Positions 36,051 to 44,896 of a DNA stretch of 64,000 nt are shown here, in pieces. The first letter of the stretch is position 1. Each line of letters begins with the position of its first letter. The stretch comes from Halomonas faecis. Its GTDB lineage: Bacteria; Pseudomonadota; Gammaproteobacteria; Pseudomonadales; Halomonadaceae. The stretch is from the NCBI RefSeq assembly GCF_010993975.1, contig NZ_JAACZO010000009.1, forward strand, positions 1 to 64,000, in the 5' to 3' direction. The translations under genes and the position numbers were made by a program. The notes under the pieces were generated by a model. It saw nothing but the letters and a program-made list of their open reading frames with translations, had not been told where the DNA came from and ran no database searches.

Positions 36051-36716
36051 TTGGAACTGATTCTGTATGCCCTTGACAATCTCGATCTGCTGATCCGGCG
36101 CACCATCGAGCACATCTCCCTGGTGGGCGTTGCCGTGGGCATCGCCACCTTGACCGGCGTACCCATCGGCATCGCCATCACCAAGAGCGAGCGGGTTGCG
36201 CGCTCGGTGCTCTATCTGGCCTCGATCATCGTCACCATTCCCTCCATCGCCCTGTTCGGCATCATGATCCCGGTGCTCTCGCTGATCGGCCACGGTATCG
36301 GCTACGTGCCGGCAGTGATCGCCGTTCTGCTCTATTCGCAGCTGCCGATCATCCGCAACACCTACACGGCCATCAACAACGTCAACCCGGCGCTGCGCGA
36401 GGCCGCTCGCGGGATCGGCATGAGCCCCAACCAGCGCCTGCGCATGGTGGAGATACCGCTGGCTGTGCCGGTCATCATGGCCGGCGTGCGCACCGCCGTC
36501 GTGCTCAACATCGGCGTCATGGCCATCGCTGCCTACATCGGCGCCGGCGGACTCGGCACCTTCATCAGCCGCGGCATCTCGCAGTCAGACCCTCGCCAGC
36601 TCATCGTCGGCGCCGTCGCGGTGAGCCTGTTGGCCGTCGTGGTCGACTACGCCCTCCTCTACGTGCAAAAGCGCCTGACGCCCAGCGGGATGGAACGCAC
36701 CGCCGATCCGGCTTGA
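36051..36716 (+). CDS. Osmoprotectant ABC importer permease (OpuCB/OsmW-like)
   Basis: A 221-residue permease of the betaine/choline (OpuC, Osm) importer group with about six membrane segments. The coupling motif is EAARGIGMSPNQRLRMVEIPLAVPVIMAGVRTA, followed by GAGGLGTFISRG. The start is TTG at 36051 with AGAGGAGAG five bases before it; no ATG fits. First of four genes: permease, ATPase, permease, binding protein. Confidence 0.9.
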   Translation: MELILYALDNLDLLIRRTIEHISLVGVAVGIATLTGVPIGIAITKSERVARSVLYLASIIVTIPSIALFGIMIPVLSLIGHGIGYVPAVIAVLLYSQLPIIRNTYTAINNVNPALREAARGIGMSPNQRLRMVEIPLAVPVIMAGVRTAVVLNIGVMAIAAYIGAGGLGTFISRGISQSDPRQLIVGAVAVSLLAVVVDYALLYVQKRLTPSGMERTADPA

Positions 36717-36752
36717 CGCCCCTGACGACAGATTGCGAAGCAAGGAACCCCC

Positions 36753-37913
36753 ATGATCCAGCTCGACAACCTGACCAAGGTCTTCGACACGCCCAAGGGC
36801 GCCGTGGTCGCTGCCGACCATATCAGCATGGAAGTGCCCGCCGGCGAGATCTGCATCCTGCTCGGTCCCTCCGGCTGCGGCAAGACGACCACGCTGAAGA
36901 TGATCAATCGCATCGTGAAACCGACCTCCGGCAAGGTGTTCATCGACGGTGAGGACACCACCGGGATGGACACCCAGCAGCTGCGCCGCAACCTCGGCTA
37001 CGTCATCCAGCAGATCGGCCTGTTCCCCAACATGACCATCGAGGAAAACATCACGGTGGTGCCCAAGCTGCTAGGCTGGGACAAGGCCCGCTACCGGGAA
37101 CGTGCCCGCGAGATGATGGCGATGATCGCCATGGAGCCCGACGCCTTTCTCAAGCGCTACCCCAGCGAACTCTCCGGCGGCCAGCAGCAGCGCATCGGGG
37201 TGGCCCGAGCGCTGGCCGCCGATCCGCCGGTGATGCTGATGGACGAGCCCTTCGGGGCCATCGACCCGATCAACCGCACGGTGATTCAGGACGAGTTCCT
37301 CAAGATGCAGCAGGAACTCAACAAGACCATCATGTTCGTCAGTCACGACATCGACGAAGCGATCAAGATGGGCGACCGCATCGCCGTGTTCCGCGAAGGC
37401 AAGCTGGTGCAGTATTCGACGCCGGATGACCTGCTGGCAGCGCCGAAGAATGCCTTCGTCGAATCGTTTCTCGGCGAGGATCGAGCCCTCAAGCGCCTCA
37501 ACCTGGTCAAGGTGCGCGAGGTGGTGAGCGACGAGATCGGCACGGTCGTGCCCGGCGACACGCTGGAAACGGCACTGGCCAAGATCGACGATTTCGGCTA
37601 CCAGAACTCCATCCTGATGGTGAACGAACAGCGCCAACCGGTGGGCCTGATTACCCGCGCAGTCGCCCGGACTACCCGCGGCTACTGTCGCGATCACTTC
37701 CAGAACGTACCGGCCACCGTCAATCTCGACGACGACCTACGCAAGGTCGCTTCGCTGATGTTCGCCCAGGACACCACCTGGCTGCCCTGCGTGGACGACG
37801 ATGGCCGCGTATGCGGACAGATCACCCAGCGTGCCATGACGCACCATCTGGGGGCCCGCTTTCGAGCCCAGGAGACGAATGACCTGACCCCGGACGCAGC
37901 GACCAAGGAGTGA
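36753..37913 (+). CDS. Osmoprotectant ABC importer ATPase with CBS domains (OpuCA/OsmV-like)
   Basis: A 386-residue ATPase. Walker A is GPSGCGKTT (about 36-44), the signature is LSGGQQQRIGVARAL, and Walker B VMLMDEPFGAIDP. Residues about 255-370 form two CBS motifs, as in OpuA/OpuC ATPases, where they sense ionic strength or nucleotides. It starts 36 bases after the first permease with AAGGA upstream, and the second permease follows after four bases. Confidence 0.94.
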   Translation: MIQLDNLTKVFDTPKGAVVAADHISMEVPAGEICILLGPSGCGKTTTLKMINRIVKPTSGKVFIDGEDTTGMDTQQLRRNLGYVIQQIGLFPNMTIEENITVVPKLLGWDKARYRERAREMMAMIAMEPDAFLKRYPSELSGGQQQRIGVARALAADPPVMLMDEPFGAIDPINRTVIQDEFLKMQQELNKTIMFVSHDIDEAIKMGDRIAVFREGKLVQYSTPDDLLAAPKNAFVESFLGEDRALKRLNLVKVREVVSDEIGTVVPGDTLETALAKIDDFGYQNSILMVNEQRQPVGLITRAVARTTRGYCRDHFQNVPATVNLDDDLRKVASLMFAQDTTWLPCVDDDGRVCGQITQRAMTHHLGARFRAQETNDLTPDAATKE

Positions 37914-37917
37914 ACCC

Positions 37918-38649
37918 ATGCCCATCCAGAGCCTGAAAGGGGCCCTGCGCGCGCTCCTGCTGGTGGCGATCTTCTTCGCCGGGGTATGGAGCCAGTCGAG
38001 CGGGGTGATCGACGACTTCCTCTGGTACCTGCCCGACGTGCAGTTCCTGGCGGTGCAGCACCTGTGGCTGACCGCCATATCCGGCGGGCTGGCCATCGCC
38101 GTGGCGATCCCACTGGGCATCCTGCTCTCACGCCCGAGCATGGCGCGCTGGGCCGAATCGCTGATGCAGATACTCAACGTCGGCACCACCATCCCCACTC
38201 TGGCGGTGCTGGCACTCTCCATGAGTTTCCTGGGCATCGGCACGGTGCCGGCCGTGTTCGGGCTCTTCGTCGCCACCCTGCTGCCCATCACGCGCAACAC
38301 CTATGCCGGCCTCAAGGGGATCAACCCGGCGTTGGTGGAGGCCGCCGCCGGCATCGGCATGTCGCCGTTGCAGCAGTTGCTCCGGGTCGAGCTGCCCAAC
38401 GCGCTCTACGTGATCTTCGCCGGCATACGCACGGCACTGACCATCAACGTCGGCACCGTGCCGCTGGCCTTCCTGATCGGCGCCGGCGGCCTCGGCGAGC
38501 TGATCTTCACCGGCATCGACCTCTACGACCCGGTAATGATGCTCTCCGGTGCCATCCCCACGGCGCTGCTGGCGATCGTCGTCGACGCGCTGATCGCCAC
38601 CGTCGCCTTCCTGATGGTTCCCCGCGGGGTGAACCCCAATCGAGCCTGA
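37918..38649 (+). CDS. Osmoprotectant ABC importer permease (OpuCD/OsmY-like)
   Basis: A 243-residue permease paralogous to the one at 36051, with one extra N-terminal membrane segment. The coupling region is EAAAGIGMSPLQQLLRVELPNALYVIFAGIRTAL and the later GAGGLGELIFTGIDLYDP. AAGGAG lies before the ATG, overlapping the end of the ATPase gene. It should pair with the first permease to form the channel. Confidence 0.92.
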   Translation: MPIQSLKGALRALLLVAIFFAGVWSQSSGVIDDFLWYLPDVQFLAVQHLWLTAISGGLAIAVAIPLGILLSRPSMARWAESLMQILNVGTTIPTLAVLALSMSFLGIGTVPAVFGLFVATLLPITRNTYAGLKGINPALVEAAAGIGMSPLQQLLRVELPNALYVIFAGIRTALTINVGTVPLAFLIGAGGLGELIFTGIDLYDPVMMLSGAIPTALLAIVVDALIATVAFLMVPRGVNPNRA

Positions 38650-38688
38650 AACCCCGTAACACTGACGACACAAGAGGAGTCGCATCCC

Positions 38689-39570
38689 ATGAAGCATCTG
38701 ATGACAACCCTGGCCGGCCTGGCGCTCGCCGGCACGTTCGCCACCGCACAGGCCGAGGAGATCGTGGTCGGCGGCAAGAACTTCACCGAACAGCAGCTGC
38801 TGGCCAGCATGACCACCCAGTATCTACAGAGCCTCGGCTACGAGGTGGACAGCCGGGCCGGCATGGGCTCCGCCGTGCTGCGCCAGGCCCAGGAAAACGG
38901 CCAGATCGACCTCTACTGGGAATACACCGGCACCTCGCTGATCAACTACAACGACGTCACCGAGAGCCTCTCGCCCGAGGAGACCTATCAGCGCGTCAAG
39001 GAGCTCGACGGCGAGAAGGGCCTGGTGTGGCTCGATCCATCCCAGGCCAACAACACCTATGCCCTGGCGATGCGCGAGGAGAGCGTCGAACAAACCGGCA
39101 TCGACGACCTTTCGAAGCTGGCCGAAGCGATCGATGAGGGTCACGATCTCACCTTCGCGATGAACGCCGAGTTCTATGCGCGCGAGGACGGCTGGCGACC
39201 GCTGCAGCAGGCCTACGACTTCCGGGTGGATCGTGGCAACGTCAAGCGCATGGATTCGGGGCTGGTCTACCAGGCCCTGCGTGACGGCGAGGTGGACGTC
39301 GGCCTGGTCTTCGCCACCGATGGCCGGATTCCCGCCTTCGACTTCCACGTGCTCGACGATGATCAGAACTTCTTCCCGGCCTACTCCCTGACTCCGGTCG
39401 TGAGGGCAGAGACTCTGGACGCCAATCCCGAACTGGCCGAGCAGATGAACGCCCTCTCAGCACTGCTCGACGACGAAGTGATGGCCGAGCTCAACGCCCG
39501 CGTCGACGTGGAGCGCGAGACCATCGAGGATGTCGCAAAAGACTTTCTCGAAGCGAACGAGCTGCTTTAA
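38689..39570 (+). CDS. Osmoprotectant-binding protein (OpuCC/OsmF-like)
   Basis: A 293-residue periplasmic binding protein. Residues 1-22 are a signal peptide ending at ATAQA. The mature start EEIVVGGKNFTEQQLLASM is the hallmark of the OpuAC/OsmF family, and LYWEYTGTSL contributes to the ligand pocket. It lacks a lipobox, so it is soluble in the periplasm. Likely ligands are glycine betaine, choline or related solutes. It ends the operon; a hairpin follows at 39591-39614. Confidence 0.93.
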   Translation: MKHLMTTLAGLALAGTFATAQAEEIVVGGKNFTEQQLLASMTTQYLQSLGYEVDSRAGMGSAVLRQAQENGQIDLYWEYTGTSLINYNDVTESLSPEETYQRVKELDGEKGLVWLDPSQANNTYALAMREESVEQTGIDDLSKLAEAIDEGHDLTFAMNAEFYAREDGWRPLQQAYDFRVDRGNVKRMDSGLVYQALRDGEVDVGLVFATDGRIPAFDFHVLDDDQNFFPAYSLTPVVRAETLDANPELAEQMNALSALLDDEVMAELNARVDVERETIEDVAKDFLEANELL

Positions 39571-39590
39571 CCTCCCGCCTGCACCCTGCC

Positions 39591-39614
39591 GAAGGCCGCC
39601 CCCGAGCGGCCTTC
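39591..39614 (+). terminator. Hairpin after the osmoprotectant operon
   Basis: GAAGGCCGC (39591-39599) pairs perfectly with GCGGCCTTC (39606-39614) across a six-base loop, 20 bases after the binding-protein stop. The following GTCGTCTC is only a weak T-tract, and the MmgE/PrpD gene starts 30 bases later, so read-through is possible. Confidence 0.55.
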
Positions 39615-39644
39615 GTCGTCTCAAGAGCCGCCCTCGGACTCGAC

Positions 39645-40955
39645 ATGACCACGCCAACTGCTCTCCTGGACTGGATCCTCGACGCTGACCCGCTCTCCCA
39701 CCCCGACCTGCTCCCCCAGGCCAAGCGTTGCCTGCTCGACCTCGTCGGCGTGGCCGCCGGGGCCACCCGCACCGACCTGGCCGGGCATGCCCGCCGCTTC
39801 GTCACCACCCAGCACGGCGGCGACCGGCCGCTGTTGTTCGCCGACGGCCGGGCCTCGCCCACCGGCGTGGCCCTGCACGGCGCCTGGTTGATCGATGCTC
39901 TGGACGCCCACGACGGCCAGGTGCTGACCAAGGGCCATGCCGGAGTGGCACTGCTGCCCGGGCTGCTCGCCCTACCCGAGGTGGATACGCTGTCCGGCCG
40001 CGACTTCCTCGGCCTGCTGACGCTGGGTTACGAGATCGCCACCCGCGCCGGCATCGCCCTACATGCCACAAGCCCGGACTACCACACTTCCGGCGCCTGG
40101 AACGCCCTCGGCGTGGCCGCCGTGGCGGGCCGGCTGATGGGCCTTGACGCCGAGCGCCTCCACCATGCGCTGGGCATCGCCGAGTTCTACGGACCGCGCA
40201 GCCAGATGATGCGCTGCATCGACTACCCCACCATGCTCAAGGACGGCTCCGGCTGGGGCGCCATGACCGGCATCTCCGCCGCCCTGCTGGCCCGCGACGG
40301 CTTCACCGGGGCGCCGGCGCTGACCGTGACCGACCCCGTGGTCGACGAGATCTGGGCCGACCTCGGTAGCCGCTGGTACCTGCACGAGCAGTACTTCAAG
40401 GCCTATCCGGTCTGCCGCTGGGCCCAGCCGGCGGTGGAGGCGGTGTTGTCGCTACGCGAGAAGATCGACGCCCCGGAGCAGGTCCGCCGCATCGAGATCC
40501 TCACCTTCCACGAAGGCAAGCGGCTGCACGTGGTCCATCCATCGAGCACCGAGCAGGCCCAGTACAGCCTGCCCTGGTCGGTGGCCTGCGCGCTGGCCCA
40601 CGGCACCCTGGGCGCCGAAGCCGTCATCACTCTCGAGGCGCCGGACCTGCGTACCCTGGCCTCCCGGGTCGATATCCGCGAGAGCGCGACCTTCAACGCC
40701 CGCTTTCCCGCCGAGCGCTGGGCCTCGGCCCGGCTGCACCTGGCCGACGGCCGGGTGCTGGAGAGCGCGCCCTGCGAAGCCCGCGGCAATCCGCACAATC
40801 CGCTGTCGGACGACGAACTCAGGGCCAAGTACCAGGCGCTGGCCGACCCGGTTATCGGCGAGCGCGCCGAGTCTCTACGGGAGGCGATCACCACCCTGGA
40901 CGACCGTTCGGTCGGCGACCTGCTGGCCCTGATCGGGGCGCCCGAAACGGGCTGA
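39645..40955 (+). CDS. MmgE/PrpD family protein
   Basis: A 436-residue protein of the MmgE/PrpD family, which includes 2-methylcitrate dehydratase and itaconate-handling relatives. It shows the helical N-terminal domain (LLPQAKRCLLDLVGVAAGA), AWLIDALDAHDG, the KGHAGVALLPGLLAL and YPTMLKDGSGWGAMTGISAALLARDGFTG stretches, and HEQYFKAYPVCRWAQPAVEA. No methylcitrate cycle genes are nearby, so it probably acts on another substrate. It follows the importer operon on the same strand. Confidence 0.88.
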   Translation: MTTPTALLDWILDADPLSHPDLLPQAKRCLLDLVGVAAGATRTDLAGHARRFVTTQHGGDRPLLFADGRASPTGVALHGAWLIDALDAHDGQVLTKGHAGVALLPGLLALPEVDTLSGRDFLGLLTLGYEIATRAGIALHATSPDYHTSGAWNALGVAAVAGRLMGLDAERLHHALGIAEFYGPRSQMMRCIDYPTMLKDGSGWGAMTGISAALLARDGFTGAPALTVTDPVVDEIWADLGSRWYLHEQYFKAYPVCRWAQPAVEAVLSLREKIDAPEQVRRIEILTFHEGKRLHVVHPSSTEQAQYSLPWSVACALAHGTLGAEAVITLEAPDLRTLASRVDIRESATFNARFPAERWASARLHLADGRVLESAPCEARGNPHNPLSDDELRAKYQALADPVIGERAESLREAITTLDDRSVGDLLALIGAPETG

Positions 40956-41029
40956 TCCAAGGGCGCTCGGGCATCGACGCCCGGCCGCCGCCCCGCTAGC
41001 ATGTCGCAAAACCGCTGGAGAACGCGCCG

Positions 41030-41158
41030 ATGACGACTTCCTTCCTGTTGATGATGGGCGGCGCCCTGGCCGTGCTGGCGGCTCTACACTGGCTGCTGTT
41101 CCGACTGGTCAAGCGGGCGATGGCCCGCTCGGAGCGTGACGCCCGGTCCGACGGATGA
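41030..41158 (+). CDS. 42-residue single-pass membrane peptide
   Basis: A short frame, MTTSFLLMMGGALAVLAALH at its start, then a basic tail WLLFRLVKRAMARSERDARSDG. Residues 3-25 form one membrane segment and the rest is charged and cytoplasmic. GGAG lies nine bases before the ATG. It sits between MmgE/PrpD and the nitrilase gene in the same direction, with 39 bases to the next start. Length and composition resemble a real small membrane protein; no homologue is recalled. Confidence 0.55.
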   Translation: MTTSFLLMMGGALAVLAALHWLLFRLVKRAMARSERDARSDG

Positions 41159-41197
41159 CTCGTCCGGCCCCTTCCCCTGTCTCACTGAGAGCGTGAT

Positions 41198-42040
41198 ATG
41201 CACTACCAGAACGCCCTCCATGTCGCCGCCGCCCAGCTCAACGCCAGCCTCGGCGAGGTCGACGCCAACCTCGAACGCCACCTCGATCTCCTCCAGAAGG
41301 CCCGGGGCCAGGGCGTAGAACTGCTGGTCTTTCCCGAACTCTCGCTGACCGGCTACGGCCTGGGCAGCCGCGTGATGCAGGTCGCCATGCCGCTGGAGGA
41401 CCCGCGCCTGACCCGCCTGGCCAAGGCGTGCGGCGACATGCAGACGGTCGTCGGCTTCGTCGAGGAAGCCAGCCCCGGCGAATACTACAACGCCCTGGCC
41501 ATCCTCCAGGCCGGCGAGATCGTCGCCGTGCACCGCAAGCTCAACCTACCCACCTACGGCGGCCTGGAAGAAGGCAAGTGGTTCACCCACGGCAGCGAAC
41601 TGACCCACACCGAGATTCGCCCGGGCTGGTCGGCCACCCAGTTGATCTGCGCCGACCTGTGGAACCCGGCGCTGGTGCATGCCACCCTGCTTCCCCGCCC
41701 CACGGTGCTGTGCGCGCCGATCAACTCGGCCAGCGGCATCGTCAGCGACGACTTTTCCAACGAGCAGAACTGGGCACTCAACGTGCGTTTCTACGCCATG
41801 ACCTACGGCACCCCGGTAGTCATGGCCAACCGCTACGGCCCCGAGAACGGCAGCCACTTTTGGGGTGGTTCGCGGATCCTCGGGCCCCGCGGCGAGATAT
41901 TGGCCGAGGCCGACGACCGCGAAACGCTGATCGTCGCCGAGCTCTCGCGCACCGCCATCGCCCGCGCGCGCTTCGAGCTACCCACTCATCGCGACGCCGA
42001 TACGCCGCTGATCCGCGAGCTGATGGCGGGGTATCGTTGA
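41198..42040 (+). CDS. Nitrilase-superfamily amidohydrolase
   Basis: A 280-residue carbon-nitrogen hydrolase. The catalytic triad is E47 ([10 protein letters not shown]), K114 ([10 protein letters not shown]) and C151 (LICADLWNP). Members hydrolyse amides, nitriles or N-carbamoyl compounds; the substrate is not evident. Its place behind the betaine-type importer and MmgE/PrpD hints at small-molecule catabolism. GAGAG precedes the ATG. yjbQ follows 31 bases later. Confidence 0.9.
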   Translation: MHYQNALHVAAAQLNASLGEVDANLERHLDLLQKARGQGVELLVFPELSLTGYGLGSRVMQVAMPLEDPRLTRLAKACGDMQTVVGFVEEASPGEYYNALAILQAGEIVAVHRKLNLPTYGGLEEGKWFTHGSELTHTEIRPGWSATQLICADLWNPALVHATLLPRPTVLCAPINSASGIVSDDFSNEQNWALNVRFYAMTYGTPVVMANRYGPENGSHFWGGSRILGPRGEILAEADDRETLIVAELSRTAIARARFELPTHRDADTPLIRELMAGYR

Positions 42041-42071
42041 TCGCAAGAGCCCCGAAGAGGAGGCGTTAGCG

Positions 42072-42494
42072 ATGTGGAGCCAGCAACGGATCCAACTGCC
42101 CGCCATGGAGCGCGGCTTTCACCTGATCACCGACCGGGTCGTCGAGGCCCTGCCCGACCTGGCCCGCTGCCGAGTGGGCATGCTGCACCTGCAACTGCTG
42201 CACACCTCGGCATCGCTGACGCTGAACGAAAACGCCGACCTGGACGTGCGCCACGACATGGACGCTTTCCTGCGCCGCCTGGTGCCGGGCGATCTGCCGT
42301 ACTTCCGGCACACGCTGGAAGGACCCGACGACATGCCCGCTCACGTGATCGCCAGCCTGCTGGGCACCCAACTGACTCTGGCCGTGCACGACGGCCGCCT
42401 GGCGCTGGGCACCTGGCAGGGCATCTGGCTGGGCGAGCACCGCCACCACGGCGGCCCACGACGGCTGATCGCCACCCTGAACGGAGAAGAGTGA
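42072..42494 (+). CDS. yjbQ: YjbQ family protein (secondary thiamine-phosphate synthase)
   Basis: A 140-residue protein of the UPF0047/YjbQ family. Its marks are the [13 protein letters not shown] start, [35 protein letters not shown] in the middle, and the conserved HRHHGGPRR ending with the metal-type histidines. E. coli YjbQ has weak thiamine-phosphate synthase activity, but the true role is not settled. GAGGAGG precedes the ATG. Confidence 0.93.
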   Translation: MWSQQRIQLPAMERGFHLITDRVVEALPDLARCRVGMLHLQLLHTSASLTLNENADLDVRHDMDAFLRRLVPGDLPYFRHTLEGPDDMPAHVIASLLGTQLTLAVHDGRLALGTWQGIWLGEHRHHGGPRRLIATLNGEE

Positions 42495-42522
42495 CACGCG
42501 GCGTGCCATTCTCACGCGGCGG

Positions 42523-43476
42523 CTATTCCACGCCCGAGGCCGTGCAGACCCGGTCCCGCCCCTGTCGCTTGGCGCGGTACATCGCCTGATCGGCCGCCTT
42601 GATCAGCGCATCCAGATCGACCTCGTCACCCGCCACCGCCGCCACCCCGAAACTCGCCGTGCCGTCGAAACGCTGCCCTGCGTAGGCCAGCGGGCGTGAA
42701 CGCAGTGCCAGGCGCAGGCGCTCGGCCAGCTCCGCGGCCGCATCGAGGGAATTACCGGGTAGCGCCAAAGCGAATTCCTCGCCGCCGAAGCGGCACAGGA
42801 AGTCATCGCTGCGCAGCTCTGCCTGAAAGCGCCCGGCCACCTCACGCAGGACTTGGTCACCGGCCGCATGGCCAAGGGAATCATTGATCGCTTTGAAGTG
42901 ATCCACGTCGATCAGCACCACGGCGAAGGGATCCACGGACCGTCGGCTGGCCAACTGCTCGCGGCACACGGAGAAGAAAGCGCGCCGGTTGAGCAGTTGG
43001 GTCAATTCATCGCGATAAGCCAACTTCTCGAAACGCCGATGCGAGGCCTTGAGGGCATCCTCCAGCGCTTTGCGCTCGGTGATGTCGGTCGCAATCTCGA
43101 CCCTCACCAAACGCCCGTCGCTCCAGACGATGGCCTGATCGCGGCACTGGTACCAGCGGCCATCCTGAGTGTTCTGGAACTCCCACACCGCGGCAGGCCC
43201 AGGCCTGCCGCGCTCATCCAGCAATTGAGGGTTGTTGCAGAATTCACAGGGACCGCTCTGCCCTTCCTGCAGCACCTGCCAGCACTTGCGCCCCGCCGGC
43301 TCTCCCCACTGTCGACGCCCATAAGCGTTCAGGAAGAGCAGCTCGTGGGAGTGCATGTCGCTGGCATACACTGCCGCATCCAGGCTATCGAGAATGCCCA
43401 GCAGATCCTGGGCACTTGGCGAAGCCGAAGCGGTGGCTCCCTCGTGAGCCTGGAACGTAGGTATCTTGCGGGTCAT
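42523..43476 (-). CDS. PAS-GGDEF diguanylate cyclase
   Basis: A 317-residue soluble signalling protein. Residues about 22-140 form a PAS-like sensor that includes a Cys-containing block (CWQVLQEGQSGPCEFC) and a PAC ending VRVEIATDITERK. The GGDEF domain follows (LAYRDELTQLLNRRAFF) with the intact signature FGGEEFALALPG, so it should make c-di-GMP. An inhibitory RxxD site is not obvious: SRPL precedes the later core. GAAGG precedes the ATG at 43476. Confidence 0.92.
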   Translation of the reverse strand: MTRKIPTFQAHEGATASASPSAQDLLGILDSLDAAVYASDMHSHELLFLNAYGRRQWGEPAGRKCWQVLQEGQSGPCEFCNNPQLLDERGRPGPAAVWEFQNTQDGRWYQCRDQAIVWSDGRLVRVEIATDITERKALEDALKASHRRFEKLAYRDELTQLLNRRAFFSVCREQLASRRSVDPFAVVLIDVDHFKAINDSLGHAAGDQVLREVAGRFQAELRSDDFLCRFGGEEFALALPGNSLDAAAELAERLRLALRSRPLAYAGQRFDGTASFGVAAVAGDEVDLDALIKAADQAMYRAKRQGRDRVCTASGVE

Positions 43477-43561
43477 GGAAAGCCTTCGGGGATACCGGCC
43501 ATGGGCCATCGTCAACGATCGAACGACTATGTCTGCCCATCCCGGCGATTGCCATTGGACC

Positions 43562-43924
43562 TCAGGACAAGCGTCCCTCTTTCGCCAGGCGCCGCCTGAC
43601 CCAGCGATCGTAGCACCAGCGCAGCAGCGGCTTGAGCCCGGGCAGACCGATGAACCAGGCCAAGGGTTTGAGCCTCGGCACCCGTCGCATCAGCAGAACG
43701 TAGGCGTCGATGCCCTCCGCGATGCGCCCATCCTCCTCTTCCACGTGCAGCGAGCGCAGCGCCGCCCGCGGGTCGACGCCTTTGTCGCGCAGCGCTTCCT
43801 GATGGGCGTTCAAGTCGCACCAGACCACCTGCCGGCCGGCCTCGCCGGCCCAGCGCTCGTAGCGGGCACGGTCTCGCCGACAGACGGGACACACACCGTC
43901 GTAGTAGACCTTCAGCGCTGCCAT
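43562..43924 (-). CDS. DCC-family thiol-disulfide oxidoreductase-like protein
   Basis: A 120-residue protein of the DUF393/DCC family. The motif YYDGVCPVC puts C12 and C15 in a thioredoxin-like CxxC near the N-terminus, and a further Cys is in VVWCDLN. PGLKPLLRWCYDRWVRRRL near the end is typical. The family is predicted to be a small oxidoreductase, with no firm partner. It converges toward the cyclase gene on the same strand. Confidence 0.87.
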   Translation of the reverse strand: MAALKVYYDGVCPVCRRDRARYERWAGEAGRQVVWCDLNAHQEALRDKGVDPRAALRSLHVEEEDGRIAEGIDAYVLLMRRVPRLKPLAWFIGLPGLKPLLRWCYDRWVRRRLAKEGRLS

Positions 43925-44016
43925 GCCGTCACCTCCAGCGTCGCGAACCGTCGATGAGGCGATGCGAGAACACACATGAAACCTCTGCCTGTCTGCGTGA
44001 TAAAGTGACTGAATGC

Positions 44017-44029
44017 CTGTCATAGACAG
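44017..44029. promoter_or_regulatory. Short palindrome in the divergent DCC/DJ-1 region
   Basis: CTGTC (44017-44021) and GACAG (44025-44029) form a perfect inverted repeat around ATA, about 80 bases upstream of the DJ-1-like gene and 95 from the DCC gene. It could be an operator; no regulator can be named. Confidence 0.25.
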
Positions 44030-44110
44030 ACACCGATTCCCAACGATCCGGCATGCCACCACAATGGTGGGCACACTCAACGAAGGCAATGCCACACGGA
44101 GGAGAGCTCG

Positions 44111-44797
44111 ATGAACCAGCGCATTCTGATGGTCCTGACCTCCCACGACCAGTTGGGCGATACCGGCCAGCCTACCGGTTTCTGGCTGGAGGAACTGGCG
44201 GCGCCTTACTACGCCTGCCTGGATGCCGGCGCAGACGTCGTGCTGGCTTCGCCCAAGGGCGGCAAGCCGCCGCTGGATCCCAAGAGCGACGCCGAGGACA
44301 GCCAGACAGAAGCGACCCGTCGCTTCAAGCAGGACGCCGACGCCCAGGAGCGTCTCGCCAACACGCACCGCCTGGCCGATGTCAGCGCCGACGACTTCGA
44401 TGCCATCTTCTACCCCGGCGGTCACGGCCCGCTCTGGGATCTCGTGGAGGATGCCGACTCCATCCGGTTGATCGAGACCTTCTGGGCCCAGCAGAAGCCG
44501 GTGGCCGCGGTCTGCCACGCTCCGATCGCACTGATCAACGCCCGCGACCCCGAGGGGCGGCCGATCATTCAGGGGCGTGAGGTCACCGGTTTCACCAACG
44601 GCGAGGAAGCCGCCGTGGGCCTCACCGACGTGGTTCCCAAGCTGGTTGAGGATGCACTGATCACCGGCGGTGGCCGCTACTCCAAGGCCGACGACTTCAC
44701 ACCCTACACCCGCCGCGATGGCCAACTGATCACCGGTCAGAACCCGCCCTCCTCCGAGCCGGTCGCCCAAGTGCTGCTCGAAGCGCTGGGCAAGTAA
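44111..44797 (+). CDS. DJ-1/PfpI-type protein (Hsp31/YDR533-like)
   Basis: A 228-residue protein of the type 1 glutamine amidotransferase-like DJ-1 superfamily. The nucleophile elbow is AVCHAP with C135 and H136, and the conserved acid is E27 or E28 (GFWLEELAAPYY). YPGGHGPLWD and the GREVTGFTNGEEAAVGL block match the Hsp31-like glyoxalase III/chaperone group. It probably detoxifies methylglyoxal or repairs glycated targets. GGAGGAGAG precedes the ATG. Confidence 0.9.
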   Translation: MNQRILMVLTSHDQLGDTGQPTGFWLEELAAPYYACLDAGADVVLASPKGGKPPLDPKSDAEDSQTEATRRFKQDADAQERLANTHRLADVSADDFDAIFYPGGHGPLWDLVEDADSIRLIETFWAQQKPVAAVCHAPIALINARDPEGRPIIQGREVTGFTNGEEAAVGLTDVVPKLVEDALITGGGRYSKADDFTPYTRRDGQLITGQNPPSSEPVAQVLLEALGK

Positions 44798-44827
44798 CCG
44801 GCAGGCCGGCAGTGCAACGTCCCGAAC

Positions 44828-44862
44828 GCAACGCCCGCCTGCCGAGACAGTGCGGGCGTTGC
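44828..44862. terminator. Hairpin between the DJ-1-like and DddP-like genes
   Basis: GCAACGCCCGC (44828-44838) pairs perfectly with GCGGGCGTTGC (44852-44862). It lies between two convergent genes and may terminate both; no strong T-run is present. Confidence 0.6.
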
Positions 44863-44896
44863 GAAACCAGATCGAGAGTTGCGGTTGGCCGGTTGC

